Below, piece after piece: positions 41,867 to 51,193 of a stretch of 64,000 nucleotides of DNA. Source of the DNA: Alistipes sp. An66 (GTDB lineage Bacteria > Bacteroidota > Bacteroidia > Bacteroidales > Rikenellaceae); the NCBI RefSeq assembly GCF_002161445.1, contig NZ_NFHT01000002.1, positions 124,001-188,000 on the forward strand, written 5' to 3'. The notes beneath the pieces are model-generated. The model was not told the origin of the DNA and ran no database searches. It saw nothing but the letters and a program-made list of their open reading frames with translations. Made by a program: the position numbers and the translations under genes. The stretch's first letter is position 1, and every line of letters begins with the position of its first letter.

Positions 41867-42502
41867 TTACTCTCCTACGACAACTTTTGCAAAGCGCAGC
41901 ACCTTATCGCCCAGCATGTATCCGGTCTGAACGACATCAATGACCGTGCCTTTCTTATCCTCGCCGGCGGCAAATTTCGCCACGGCCTCGCAGAGGTCGG
42001 CGTCGAAAGCCTTGCCGCGGACATCGATTTCGGTCACGCCCTTCTGGCGGAGGGCCTCGGTGAATTTCTGCGAGATGAGCTGCACGCCGGCGCGCAGGGC
42101 CTCCACGTCGTCGCTCTTCTCCATGGCCCCGACGGCCCGCTGCACGTCGTCGCGCACGGGCAGCATGGCCAGCAGCACGTCGCGGCCGCCGGTCTGCACG
42201 AGGTCCATCTTCTCTTTGAGGGTCCGTTTGCGGTAGTTGTCGAACTCGGCCTGCAAGCGCAGGAACTTGTCCTTCCACGCGGCAACGGCCTCCTCCACGG
42301 CACGGGCCGTGGCCTCGGACTCCTCCGCCGTGCGGAGCCCGTCGGCGGGAGCCTCCTCCGCCTCTGCCATTTTGGCAGGCTCCTCCGCGGCATCGTCTGC
42401 CACATTGGCACAGGACGCCCCTTCGCAGGCGGGATCGACATTGCCCGGAGCGAACCCTTCGTCGCCATTAACAGCCTCATTATAAACCTTTTTCTTTTTC
42501 AT
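41867..42502 (-). CDS. grpE: Nucleotide exchange factor GrpE
   Basis: About 211 residues. An acidic disordered N-terminus (about 1-75) precedes the long coiled-coil and head: [19 protein letters not shown] is the GrpE signature helix, followed by [18 protein letters not shown] and a C-terminal [21 protein letters not shown] beta domain. GrpE releases ADP from DnaK. Start 42502 ([11 protein letters not shown]) is preferred; a start at 42550 would add 16 residues. dnaJ follows after 4 bp. Confidence 0.95.
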   Translation of the reverse strand: MKKKKVYNEAVNGDEGFAPGNVDPACEGASCANVADDAAEEPAKMAEAEEAPADGLRTAEESEATARAVEEAVAAWKDKFLRLQAEFDNYRKRTLKEKMDLVQTGGRDVLLAMLPVRDDVQRAVGAMEKSDDVEALRAGVQLISQKFTEALRQKGVTEIDVRGKAFDADLCEAVAKFAAGEDKKGTVIDVVQTGYMLGDKVLRFAKVVVGE

Positions 42503-42557
42503 ATCTGGTATTTTTTTCAGTTTCCGAAAGACCTTTCGCACAAATTGCATACCAACG

Positions 42558-43271
42558 CTACCCGATGATGAAAATAGCCGGACGCTTGTTCAGTTCGGGC
42601 AGCGCCATCCGACGCCACTCCCCCACCGTGCGGGTTTCGATCCGTTCCGCCGGAGCCGTAAGGTCCGCGGCGACCGTCAGCCGCGTCTCGGGCGCCAGCG
42701 TCCGGACGAGTTGTTCGAGAAGTTTCCCGTTGCGGTACGGAGCCTCGATGAAGAGCTGCGACTGCCCCTCGCTGCGGGCCCGGCGCTCGAAAAAGCGGAT
42801 GGCCCGGAGCCGTTCGGGCGGCTTGACGGGCAGGTAGCCGTTGAAGGCGAACGACTGCCCGTTGAGTCCCGATGCCATCATGGCAAGGATGATCGACGAG
42901 GGGCCCACGAGGGGCACCACGCGGATGCCCCGCCGGTGGCAGGCCTCGACGACCAGCGCCCCCGGATCGGCGACGCCCGGCACGCCGGCTTCGGAGATCA
43001 CCCCGGCCGAACGTCCCGCCAGCAGCGGCGCCACCAGCTCTTCGACCTCGCGTCCGGCGACCGTATGTTCGTTCAGTTCGCGGAATTCCAGCTCTTCGAT
43101 CGGCCGTGCGACGCCCGCCTTCGAGAGAAACCGCCGTGCCGTGCGGGTGTTCTCGACGATGAAGTAGTCCAGCGCGTCCATCACCGCGCGGTTGGCGGCG
43201 GGCAGTACGTCCCAGGGCGCCGTTTCGTCCGAAATCGGGCAGGGAATCAGGTAGAGGGTTCCGTGGTCCAT
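42558..43271 (-). CDS. RsmI-like SAM-dependent tetrapyrrole-fold methyltransferase
   Basis: 237 residues, shorter than E. coli RsmI (about 286), as usual in this phylum. The fold is marked by LYLIPCPISDETAP, FIVENTRTARRFLSKAG, GVISEAGVPGVADPGALVVE (GxPxxxDPG) and VVPLVGPSSIILAMMASGLNGQSFAFNGYLP. RsmI methylates the 2-prime-O of C1402 in 16S rRNA. Whether this short form has that exact site is unproven. It lies 6 bp after murF-alr, in the same operon. Confidence 0.85.
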   Translation of the reverse strand: MDHGTLYLIPCPISDETAPWDVLPAANRAVMDALDYFIVENTRTARRFLSKAGVARPIEELEFRELNEHTVAGREVEELVAPLLAGRSAGVISEAGVPGVADPGALVVEACHRRGIRVVPLVGPSSIILAMMASGLNGQSFAFNGYLPVKPPERLRAIRFFERRARSEGQSQLFIEAPYRNGKLLEQLVRTLAPETRLTVAADLTAPAERIETRTVGEWRRMALPELNKRPAIFIIG

Positions 43272-43277
43272 CGTGCG

Positions 43278-45647
43278 TTACTCTTTGAGGTAGATGCGTT
43301 TGACGCGGCCCGAGACCGAGGTCATGATCTCGTAGGGGATCGTTCCCAGCACCCCGGCCATCGTTTCGAGGTCGTTGCCCGCGACGGCCGAGAAGACGAC
43401 GGCCTCGTCGCCCTCCGCAACGCCCGGGATGTCCGTGATGTCGATCATGCAGCTGTCCATGCAGACCCTCCCGACGATCGGGGCCGGCTGTCCGGCGACG
43501 AGCATCGACCAGCGTCCGCACCCGAGGTGGCGGTCCAGCCCGTCGGCATAGCCGATCGGAACCGTAGCCGTGACGGTCGGGCGGGTCAGCCGGCCGGCGC
43601 GTCCGTAACCGACGGCATCCCCGGCTTCGAGGTGCTTGATCTGCACGATGCGGGTTTTCAACGCCGAGACGGGCCGCAGCGCCGGATTGTGCTGCCACCC
43701 GAAGCCGTAGAGCCCCAGCCCGAGGCGGCACATGTCGAACTGCGCCTCGGGGAAGCGCTCGATGGCCGCCGAGTTGGCCGTATGGCGGATGACGGCGTAG
43801 GGCAACGCCTCGACGAGCCGTGTGCTCATGCGGTCGTAGCGGTCGATCTGCGCCCGCGTGTAGGCATCCTCCTCGGGCATGTCGGCGCAGTTCAGGTGCG
43901 AGAAGACCGAGGCGACCTTCACGGCCGAAAGGCCTTGCAGCGTCTCGCACAGCCGGTCGATCTCCCCCTCCATGAAGCCGAGCCGGTGCATGCCGGTATC
44001 GAGCTTGATGTGGATCGGATAGCGGGTTTCGCCGGCGTGGTTCACGGCCTGCACGAAGTCGTCGAGCGACCGAAAGCTGTAAATTTCGGGTTCGAGGCGG
44101 TTGGCGATCATCAGGTCGAAGCTGTCGGCATCGGCGTTCAGCACCACGATCGGCATCGTGATGCCGCGTTCGCGCAGCAGGACGCCCTCGTCGGCGAAGG
44201 CCACGGCCAGATAGTCGACCCCCTGATGTTGGAGCATCTGCGCCACCTCGAAATCCCCGGCGCCGTACGACCCGGCCTTGACCATGGCCACGAGCTTCGT
44301 GCGGAAGTCCAGTTTCGAGCGGAAATAATTGAGGTTGTGGATCATGGCGTCGAGATCGACCTCCAACACCGTGGTGTGGCTCTTGTGCGCAAGGGCGTGG
44401 GCCAGCTTCTCGAAACGGTAGTCGCGGGCGCCCTTCAACAGCACGGCGCGTCCGGCCACGGCGCGGCGCCCGATGCGGGCGATGCACTCGTCGGTCGAGG
44501 CGTAGAAGGCCTTGTCGCAGTCGAAGAGCGCGCCGTAGCGTTTCAATTTGGGGCCGATGCCGATCAGGGTATCGATCCCGGCACGCGAGACCATGCCGGC
44601 AACCCGGCCGTAGAGTTCGTCGTCCGAAAGGCCGCTCTGGGCGATATCCGACAGCACGAGCGTGCGCCGGCGCGTCAGGGCCACGCTGTGGAGGTAGTCG
44701 AGCGCCAGGGCCAGCGAATTGAGATCGAGGTTGTAGGCGTCGTTGATGAGCACCGAGTCGTTGATCCCCTCCTTGACTTCGAGCCGCATGGCGACCTCCG
44801 GGGCCGCCGAGAACGACGGGGCCGGATAGCCCATCGCCGTGCAGAAGGCCTCGACGATCTGGGCGTTGCGGCGCGACGCCTCGTTGCCGATCACCGCCTC
44901 GGGGAGCTGCGGGGCCGCGGCCGCATCGAAGAGTTTCCGTCCGGCGAAACGCGAGGCGATCAAACGCCCCAGCGGCTCGTAGTAGCTGTGGTAGATGATC
45001 ACCCGGGCACGGTGGGCCAGGACCATCTTTTCGAGACACTTCTGTTCGAGATTGAGGAAATTCTCCTGATGGGCGTCGCCGATCGAGGTGAAGATCACCG
45101 CATCGGGACGGATGATGCGTTCGAGGCGCTCCATCTCGCCGGGTTTCGAGATCCCGGCCTCGATCAGGGCCAGCTGCTCGTCGCCCTCGATCATCAGCAC
45201 CGACAACGGCACGCCCAGTTGCGAGTTGTAGCTCTTGGGCGAGCGGTAGCACTTCATGCCGGCGGGCAGCTCCTCGGCGATCCACTCCTTGATGACGGTC
45301 TTTCCGTTCGAGCCGGTGATTCCGACGACCGTACCCTTGAAACGGGCGCGGTGGTAGGCCGCCAGACTCTGCAAGGCGGCGATGGCGTTCCTGACGAGGA
45401 GATAGCCGCACCCGGGCATCGCCTCGACGGGACGTTCGACGAGGAAGGCCCGCACGCCGCGGGCATACATCTGCGGGATGAAATCGTGCGAGTCGTGGTT
45501 GGCGCCGCACATGGCGACGAAAATCGGGTTACAGCCCAATTCACAGGAGAGCGAGCGGCTGTCGGTGACGACCGACCGCACGTCGCACTCCTCGCCCGAG
45601 AAGCGACCGCCGACGATGGCGGCGATCTGCGAAAGTTTGTAGTTCAT
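43278..45647 (-). CDS. Bifunctional MurF/alanine racemase
   Basis: 789 residues. The N-terminal MurF part (about 1-420) has VGITGSNGKTVIKEW (Mur ligase P-loop), YNSQLGVPLSVL and GDAHQENFLNLEQK, and forms UDP-MurNAc-pentapeptide by adding D-Ala-D-Ala. The C-terminal part is a PLP alanine racemase: LDAMIHNLNYFRSKL, the PLP lysine in MVKAGSYGAGDFEVA, and IGYADGLDRHLG / RVCMDSCMIDITD near the end. The same fusion is common in Bacteroidota and joins supply of D-Ala to its use in peptidoglycan. Start 45647 (MNYKLSQIA) is the MurF N-terminus; a promoter lies at 45771-45801. Confidence 0.95.
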   Translation of the reverse strand: MNYKLSQIAAIVGGRFSGEECDVRSVVTDSRSLSCELGCNPIFVAMCGANHDSHDFIPQMYARGVRAFLVERPVEAMPGCGYLLVRNAIAALQSLAAYHRARFKGTVVGITGSNGKTVIKEWIAEELPAGMKCYRSPKSYNSQLGVPLSVLMIEGDEQLALIEAGISKPGEMERLERIIRPDAVIFTSIGDAHQENFLNLEQKCLEKMVLAHRARVIIYHSYYEPLGRLIASRFAGRKLFDAAAAPQLPEAVIGNEASRRNAQIVEAFCTAMGYPAPSFSAAPEVAMRLEVKEGINDSVLINDAYNLDLNSLALALDYLHSVALTRRRTLVLSDIAQSGLSDDELYGRVAGMVSRAGIDTLIGIGPKLKRYGALFDCDKAFYASTDECIARIGRRAVAGRAVLLKGARDYRFEKLAHALAHKSHTTVLEVDLDAMIHNLNYFRSKLDFRTKLVAMVKAGSYGAGDFEVAQMLQHQGVDYLAVAFADEGVLLRERGITMPIVVLNADADSFDLMIANRLEPEIYSFRSLDDFVQAVNHAGETRYPIHIKLDTGMHRLGFMEGEIDRLCETLQGLSAVKVASVFSHLNCADMPEEDAYTRAQIDRYDRMSTRLVEALPYAVIRHTANSAAIERFPEAQFDMCRLGLGLYGFGWQHNPALRPVSALKTRIVQIKHLEAGDAVGYGRAGRLTRPTVTATVPIGYADGLDRHLGCGRWSMLVAGQPAPIVGRVCMDSCMIDITDIPGVAEGDEAVVFSAVAGNDLETMAGVLGTIPYEIMTSVSGRVKRIYLKE

Positions 45648-45770
45648 GACATACCGATTGTTAACGGCATCGGCCCTTCCGGTGCTGTATGTCCGGATCC
45701 GGGAGCGGCGGAGCGGACAGCCCGCTCCGGCTGCGGGGATGCGGATTCGGGACCCGGGGTCCCGGAGGTG

Positions 45771-45801
45771 CAAAGGTAGCCAAATTTGTCGGAATTACAA
45801 A
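45771..45801 (-). promoter_or_regulatory. Consensus promoter of murF-alr
   Basis: On the minus strand TTTG (45798-45801), exactly 19 bp, TACCTTTG (45771-45778), a perfect match to the Bacteroidota consensus, about 125 bp before the start codon. Confidence 0.85.
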
Positions 45802-45831
45802 GCCGCGGGGGTGCTTCTCATCTGCAACAGA

Positions 45832-45861
45832 ACGGGCTGCGGAGATCCTTCCGCAGCCCGT
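45832..45861 (-). terminator. Hairpin after the second GlpT-like gene
   Basis: 12-bp stem ACGGGCTGCGGA (45832-45843) with TCCGCAGCCCGT (45850-45861). It ends the locus B accessory operon just before the murF-alr promoter. The T-run is weak (TTCTGTTG). Confidence 0.7.
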
Positions 45862-45881
45862 CCGCAGGGTTACCGTGCGAT

Positions 45882-47255
45882 TCAGCGCCGGGAGCCCCGG
45901 GCAACGAAAAGGGCGAGGATGAACGAGAGGGCCGAGGCGGCGATCCAGAAGAGGGCCGCGGTGCCGAAATCGTACCGGACGACCCCGTCGACGAGCGTCT
46001 TGCCCGAATCGATGAGCCATCCGCTGACGATGTCCTGCAATCCGGCCCCGACGTAGCTGGCCATACCGACGATGCCGAGTGCGGCGCCCGTGGCTTCGCG
46101 CGGCACGATGTCGATGGCCATCAACCCCCCGAGGAAGCAGATCAGCACGCCGATGGCCATACCGAACAGCACCATCGCGAGCAGGTTGACGAACATGCCG
46201 TTGCCCGAGTAGAGGAAGAGCGTCAGGGCCAGGGTGTTCAGCACGCCGAACCCGAAGGCCAGTACATTGCGCCGTCCGTGGAAGAGGCGGTCCGAGAGCC
46301 AGCCCGAAAAGACCGTCCCGATGATCCCCAGCAGGGCGTTCACCGAGATGACCTGCGTGGCCGTGGCCAGCGAGTAGCCCTTGGCCTCTTGCAGGAACAA
46401 CACGCCCCAGCCATTGATCGCATAGCGGCTCACGTACATGAAGGCGCTCGACAGGGCCAGGATCCACACGAACGGATTCCGGATCACGGAGCGTTGGAGT
46501 TCGGAGGTGGAGCCGTGTTTGCGGCTCTGCTCCTCGGACTCCTCGCCGGTCAGCACTTCGATCGGGGGCAGGCCCTTCGATTCGGGGGTGTCGTGCAGCA
46601 GGAAGAGGATGATCACCACGCCGACGGCCCCGGCCACCGAGGAGCCGACGAATCCCCACTGCCAGCCGAAGATTCCCACGACGGCGCCCACGAAGAGGAA
46701 CGAGAGGAATTCGCCGAGGTTGTGGCTGGCGCTGAAAAACCCGTAATAGGTGCCGCGGATGCTCAACGGGAACCAGCGCGAGAGGGCGATGATGGCCGGA
46801 GGGGCGCCCATCGACTGTGCCCAGCCGTTGAGTCCCCACATCACGGCAAAGGCCGCGAAGAGGGTCATGTTACCCACGAACCCGCCGCCGTTGGCAAAAC
46901 CCAGCACCCCGACCAGCAGGTTCGCCACCGTCGAGACGCAGAGCCCCGCGGCCATGAAGCGCTTGATGTTGCTGTGGTCGGCGAGGAATCCGTTGACGAA
47001 CTTCCCGATGGCATAGGCGAAGAGCAGGGCCGAGCCGATCAGACCGAGTTGCGAGGCGTCGAGCGCCCCGCTTTCGAGGATGGGCTTCTTCACCACATTG
47101 AGACTCGTCCGACAGACGTAATAGAGACTGTACCCGACGGTTCCGGCCAGAAAGCTCTGGAAACGGAGCCTGCGATAGAGTTTCATGCGGGCCGCGTCGT
47201 CGCCTCCGAACGGGACCGCCGGTTCGCTTTTGCGAAAAAAGGACAGAAGAGACAT
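45882..47255 (-). CDS. MFS organophosphate:phosphate antiporter, GlpT/UhpC type (second copy)
   Basis: 457 residues, about 12 membrane helices. Signatures match the copy at 5429-6775: YYVCRTSLNVVKKPI, VNGFLADHSNIKRF, NGWAQSMGAPPAIIALSRWF, WGVLFLQEAKGY and GWLSDRLFHGRR. The two share long identical runs and clearly belong to one subfamily. Expected cargo is an organic phosphate such as glycerol-3-phosphate. The gene begins 2 bp after an EEP gene and follows a GDPD gene, so cleavage and import are probably coupled. A terminator at 45832-45861 ends the unit. Confidence 0.9.
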   Translation of the reverse strand: MSLLSFFRKSEPAVPFGGDDAARMKLYRRLRFQSFLAGTVGYSLYYVCRTSLNVVKKPILESGALDASQLGLIGSALLFAYAIGKFVNGFLADHSNIKRFMAAGLCVSTVANLLVGVLGFANGGGFVGNMTLFAAFAVMWGLNGWAQSMGAPPAIIALSRWFPLSIRGTYYGFFSASHNLGEFLSFLFVGAVVGIFGWQWGFVGSSVAGAVGVVIILFLLHDTPESKGLPPIEVLTGEESEEQSRKHGSTSELQRSVIRNPFVWILALSSAFMYVSRYAINGWGVLFLQEAKGYSLATATQVISVNALLGIIGTVFSGWLSDRLFHGRRNVLAFGFGVLNTLALTLFLYSGNGMFVNLLAMVLFGMAIGVLICFLGGLMAIDIVPREATGAALGIVGMASYVGAGLQDIVSGWLIDSGKTLVDGVVRYDFGTAALFWIAASALSFILALFVARGSRR

Positions 47256-47257
47256 GA

Positions 47258-48145
47258 CTATTTCAAAAATTCAAGTTGAACCAATACCGGAAAATGGTCC
47301 GACGGCGTACGGGCCCGATAGCGGGGTTCGCCGTCGGAGGGCTCTTCCGAGCGGTAGGTGTCGGTCAGGATGCCGTAGCGCAGGACGCGGAATCCCGGGC
47401 TCACGAAGAGGTGGTCGATCCGGCGGAAGGTCCGGATATCGGGATCGAACCAGTTCTCCGTGCCGGTCATGGCGTAACGGATCCCGGCCCGCTCGAAGGC
47501 ATCCGCGAGGATTCCCGAGTCGTGCAGAACGGCGTAGCTTTCGCTCGTCTCCCCGACATTGAAGTCCCCGGTCAGGATCACCGGCTCCGAGCCGCACATT
47601 TCGCGGATCTTCGCCAGCACCAGCCGGCAGCTTTCGACCTGCGCCTGCGCCCCCTTGTGATCCGTGTGCAGGGTGAAGAACCAGAAACAACGCTGCGTCT
47701 GCCGGTCGAGGAAACGTCCCCAGCAACAGATCCGGAGATACTTGGCATCCCACCCCCGGACCGGCCGCGCAGGGTCCTCGGCGAGCCAGAAATGGCCCTC
47801 GTCGAGCAGTTCGAAGCGGTCGCGTTTGTAGAAGACGACGCAGTATTCGCCCGCTTCGGCGCCGTCGTCACGCCCCACACCCGTCCAGCCGTATCCGGGC
47901 AGCGCCGCCGCGAGGTCCTCCAACTGACTGTGGAACACCTCCTGGGCGCCGAAGATCTCGAAGTCGTGGAACCGCACGAGTTGGGCAATCACGGGGCACC
48001 GGACCGTCCAGCCGTCACCGCGGGCATCATCCTCGGCGTTCAGCTGGCGGATGTTGTAGGTCCCGGCCCGGAGCGTCTGCCCGTGCACGGCCCCTGCGCC
48101 CGCCACCGCCGCGAGCCATGCGCCGATCAGCAAAAGCCATCTCAT
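47258..48145 (-). CDS. Secreted endonuclease/exonuclease/phosphatase family protein
   Basis: 295 residues with a signal peptide (RWLLLIGAWLAAVAGAGAVHG). EEP motifs: RAGTYNIRQLNAEDD, FGAQEVF (metal Glu), TLHTDHKG, LTGDFNVGE and TPSDHFPVLVQLEF. Exported EEP proteins can act as nucleases, sphingomyelinase-like phosphodiesterases or inositol phosphatases; the present context of GDPD and GlpT genes favours a phosphodiester head-group role, but this is inference. Located 13 bp after the GDPD gene and 2 bp before the GlpT-like gene. Confidence 0.88.
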   Translation of the reverse strand: MRWLLLIGAWLAAVAGAGAVHGQTLRAGTYNIRQLNAEDDARGDGWTVRCPVIAQLVRFHDFEIFGAQEVFHSQLEDLAAALPGYGWTGVGRDDGAEAGEYCVVFYKRDRFELLDEGHFWLAEDPARPVRGWDAKYLRICCWGRFLDRQTQRCFWFFTLHTDHKGAQAQVESCRLVLAKIREMCGSEPVILTGDFNVGETSESYAVLHDSGILADAFERAGIRYAMTGTENWFDPDIRTFRRIDHLFVSPGFRVLRYGILTDTYRSEEPSDGEPRYRARTPSDHFPVLVQLEFLK

Positions 48146-48158
48146 CGTTCCGGAGCTG

Positions 48159-49070
48159 TTACGGGCGGCGTCCCCGGGATTCGAGATAGCGGATCAGAAA
48201 CTCCGGCCGGTCAGTCTGGATGATCGTCACCCCCAGGTCGAGCAGGCGCCCGTAGACGGCCTCCGTTTCGCCGCGGAAGGCCCGGTCATCGTCCAGACCT
48301 CCGCAGAGCGACGGCCAGAGCGAGTTGACCCAGAGCTTCGAGCCTCCGTCGACGACCTGCCGCATGCACGCCTCCACGTCGGGGGTCATCGTGTCCCAGC
48401 AGATCTCATAGGCCAGCGGCTGCACCTCTTGGGCGCGGTACGACTCGAAGAGCTCGCGTCCCTGGGGTTTGAGGATGTCGATGATCGGCATGTACATCAT
48501 GTTGTGCGGATATTCGGCGAACTTTGCGGCCACGACCTCCGCCGGGCGCTTGCCCTTGATGAGGACCTGATCGGTCATGCCGAGCTCCTCGGTGACGGCC
48601 AACGCCAGATCGTAGTATTCGTAGCCCTGGTCGATGTTGACCACGATGCGGTCCTTGCAGACTTCGAGCGCCTCGCGGAGCGTGGGCATGCGCAGCGCGG
48701 TCTTCACGCCGTGGCCGGTCCGCAGCACGCAGCGGCAGATCGAATCGTAGGTGATGTCGCACACCCGCCCGTGGCCGTTGGTCGTGCGGTCGATCGTCTT
48801 GTCGTGGCAGAGCACCAGCACGCTGTCGCGCGTCAGTTTGAGGTCGAGCTCCATGATATCGACTCCCATGTCGATCACCGATTCGATGGCGTCGATCGAG
48901 TTTTCGGGCCAGTTCCGCCAGTCGCCGCGGTGCGAGACGACCAACACGTTCTTCGACATCGGGTTATGGAGTTCGGCCAGGATCCGGTCGGTCGTGCGGA
49001 GCGGTGCCGGATCGGGTTGCGCGGCACACGAGCAGAGCGCCGCCGCAATCAGAAACAAAATACGGTTCAT
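48159..49070 (-). CDS. Glycerophosphodiester phosphodiesterase lipoprotein (second copy)
   Basis: 303 residues; lipobox (ALCSCAAQ) at about residue 15. Catalytic motifs are VVSHRGDWRNWPENS (His, Arg), IMELDLKLTRD (Glu, Asp) and LCHDKTIDRTTNGHG (second His). The reaction releases glycerol-3-phosphate from glycerophosphodiesters in the periplasm or at the surface. Very similar to the GDPD at 6789-7712. It begins a small operon GDPD-EEP-GlpT located just past the terminator of the locus B operon. Confidence 0.93.
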   Translation of the reverse strand: MNRILFLIAAALCSCAAQPDPAPLRTTDRILAELHNPMSKNVLVVSHRGDWRNWPENSIDAIESVIDMGVDIMELDLKLTRDSVLVLCHDKTIDRTTNGHGRVCDITYDSICRCVLRTGHGVKTALRMPTLREALEVCKDRIVVNIDQGYEYYDLALAVTEELGMTDQVLIKGKRPAEVVAAKFAEYPHNMMYMPIIDILKPQGRELFESYRAQEVQPLAYEICWDTMTPDVEACMRQVVDGGSKLWVNSLWPSLCGGLDDDRAFRGETEAVYGRLLDLGVTIIQTDRPEFLIRYLESRGRRP

Positions 49071-49087
49071 TTTTCGAAAAAAGGATT

Positions 49088-49130
49088 AAAAAGCCGGCGG
49101 GAAGCACGCCTTGCGGAGCGGCTTCCCGCC
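49088..49130 (-). terminator. Intrinsic terminator of the locus B operon
   Basis: 10-bp stem GGCGGGAAGC (49096-49105) with GCTTCCCGCC (49121-49130). On the minus strand it is followed by a short T-run (49088-49092). It lies between the EEP-GLUG gene and the GDPD gene, so the latter needs read-through or its own promoter. Confidence 0.75.
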
Positions 49131-49141
49131 GAAGCCACGGT

Positions 49142-51169
49142 TTATTCCAGGACCGGACAGCTATCCGAGGCCACCCAGCGGCGGACGGCCGTTTCGGGTT
49201 TGGTCGGGAGCGTTTCGGCTGTCAGGGCCTCGTAGAGGCCGGCCCCGGCATTCAGCGCCTCGACGAACGACGCGCACTCCTCCTGGGACGAGGGTACCGT
49301 CACGGCGCCCGTCTTCATTCCGTCAAGGCTCAACAGCGCCCCGACGCTCTCGGCCCAGACCGAACCGGCCTTTTTGGAGTCGTTGCCGACGATCCAGTTT
49401 GTGTTTGCCTTACCCGACGGGCAGGCCGCGTTGCCGTAGACGTTCCAGACGTTGCCCTTCTTGTTGTAGCCCACCGACGAAGCGTAGGAGTCGTTCTGCG
49501 TAACCTCGCCGAGCGTCGCGTAGCAGTTGATGACGAAGCTGTCGTCGCTGACGATACCGACGATGCCGCCGATGTTGTTGTTACTCGAAACAATGCGCTC
49601 GATCCAGCTGTAACAGTTGATGATGTAGTTGCCCACTTCATCGGATCCTTTGGAGACCTGTCCGACGATACCGCCGAGGTTCTCGCTCTTGGTAGCCTCT
49701 CCGGCCTCGATCGCCCCGCCGCGGTTGCCGCAGTTGATCACCACGCCCTGATTCTGACCCGTGATACCGCCCAGCACGGCGGCTGCGCCCGTACCGACGA
49801 TCGAGCCCTGGAAGGTCACGCCGTCGATCACGCCGCGGTTCGTGCCGACGACTCCGCCGGCGGTCTTGTAGGCGGTCGAGAGCGAGAGGTTCTCCACAAC
49901 CAGATCGCGGATCGTACCGTCATTGCCGCCGAAGAGTCCGTAGGAGGATCCCGAAGCGGTGGTCTTCACGTTGCGGAGCGCATGGCCGCGGCCGTCGAAC
50001 AGGCCCTGGAAATAGATCAGGCTTTCGGCGTTGAACGAGATGGGCACGGCAGCCTGATTCTTGAAGTCGATGTCGGCCGTCAGGACATAATAATGGGTCG
50101 AAAGATAGCGGGCATCGGCCCCGGCGCCGTTGATCGACTCGGCGACGGCATTCCAGTCGGCCGAAGAGTTGATCTGCCAGGGATCGTCCTCGGTTCCGGC
50201 ACCCTCGATCGCGGGGGCCTCCGGGGCGTCGAAGTCGAAATCGACCTGAATCGTCACCGGGCAGTGATCCGAAGGATAGATGTTCCCGAAGACCGAATTG
50301 TCGACCTTGTAGGACTTCAAAGCGAGCGACCCGCGCGTATAGATGTAGTCGATGCGGGCGGTCTCCACCGAGAGGTCGGCTGTGATCTTGTGCCCGTTGA
50401 AGGTCCCGAGGGGACCGCTGATGAAGCGTGCGTCCACAGCCTTGCGGGCATCCTCCCAATAGGAGCGGAACGTGCTCGACGCAGCGTCGTCGGGCGTGGC
50501 GTTCATGTCGCCGACCAGCACCGAGGGCATGCCCTTCGTATTGTACATCTGCTCGCGCTCGATGATCAGTTTGGCAGCCTCCGAGCGGGCCATGTCGGCC
50601 AGCGGCAGGTGGGTCACCGTCAGGAAGAACTGCTTGCCGTAGAGTTTGTCGGTCACGACGGCGCAGCAGGCGATGCGGTGATACCCCACCTCATCCCATC
50701 CGTAGCTCATCTCGTCGGGGGTCGCGGAGAGCCAGTAGAAATGCTGCTCGCTCAATGCGAAGCGCTCCGGATTGTAGGCGATACCGAGTGCCTCGCCGCT
50801 CTTTCCGTCCTGCGAATCGCGCCCGACAAACCACCACTCGTAGTTACCGCCCTTGTCGGCGACGAGCGTCGGGAGTTCGGACTGGATCGTGGTGTTGGCC
50901 TCCTGGAACCCGAAGATGTCCCAGCCGTTGTTGACGATCGACTGTGCCAGCACATCGCGGCGGTTCGTCCAGACGTAATCGCCCGTACCCTTGTTCGAGA
51001 TCCAGAGGTTGTAGGTTCCGAGGCTGACGGTCTGCTCCGTGATGTCGGGTTTGGCCGGGGGCGTATCGTCCTCGTAATATTGATGGTTCAGTCGGGTCGG
51101 GAAATCCTCGGCGCAGCCCGCCAGCAGAGCGGCGGCCACGCACAAGGGGAAAAACAGATATCGTTTCAT
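49142..51169 (-). CDS. EEP-domain lipoprotein with GLUG-type repeat region
   Basis: 675 residues. Lipobox AALLAGCAED. The N-terminal half (about 48-315) is an EEP phosphodiesterase: SLGTYNLWISN, FGFQEANTT (Glu), VTHLPLADMAR (His), VGDMNATPDD and YPSDHCPVTIQVDF. The C-terminal half contains a beta-helix-like region with repeated units, GLFDGRGHALRNV, GLFGGNDGTIRDL, GGVVGTNRGVIDGV, GGITGQNQGVVINC and GGIVGIVSDDSFVINC, i.e. GLUG repeats that often form surface adhesion or binding rods. Presumably it acts on an extracellular phosphodiester while bound to the surface. It ends the locus B operon and is followed by a terminator. Confidence 0.85.
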   Translation of the reverse strand: MKRYLFFPLCVAAALLAGCAEDFPTRLNHQYYEDDTPPAKPDITEQTVSLGTYNLWISNKGTGDYVWTNRRDVLAQSIVNNGWDIFGFQEANTTIQSELPTLVADKGGNYEWWFVGRDSQDGKSGEALGIAYNPERFALSEQHFYWLSATPDEMSYGWDEVGYHRIACCAVVTDKLYGKQFFLTVTHLPLADMARSEAAKLIIEREQMYNTKGMPSVLVGDMNATPDDAASSTFRSYWEDARKAVDARFISGPLGTFNGHKITADLSVETARIDYIYTRGSLALKSYKVDNSVFGNIYPSDHCPVTIQVDFDFDAPEAPAIEGAGTEDDPWQINSSADWNAVAESINGAGADARYLSTHYYVLTADIDFKNQAAVPISFNAESLIYFQGLFDGRGHALRNVKTTASGSSYGLFGGNDGTIRDLVVENLSLSTAYKTAGGVVGTNRGVIDGVTFQGSIVGTGAAAVLGGITGQNQGVVINCGNRGGAIEAGEATKSENLGGIVGQVSKGSDEVGNYIINCYSWIERIVSSNNNIGGIVGIVSDDSFVINCYATLGEVTQNDSYASSVGYNKKGNVWNVYGNAACPSGKANTNWIVGNDSKKAGSVWAESVGALLSLDGMKTGAVTVPSSQEECASFVEALNAGAGLYEALTAETLPTKPETAVRRWVASDSCPVLE

Positions 51170-51193
51170 TTCAGTGTCGGTATTTTTCGGTTG

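Noticed and set aside
41867..42502. Missing dnaK as evidence of gene loss
   Set aside because: In Bacteroidales grpE and dnaJ are commonly apart from dnaK, so its absence here says nothing.
42711..45779. Plus-strand frame of over 1000 codons opposite murF-alr
   Set aside because: MurF and alanine racemase signatures on the minus strand settle the coding strand.
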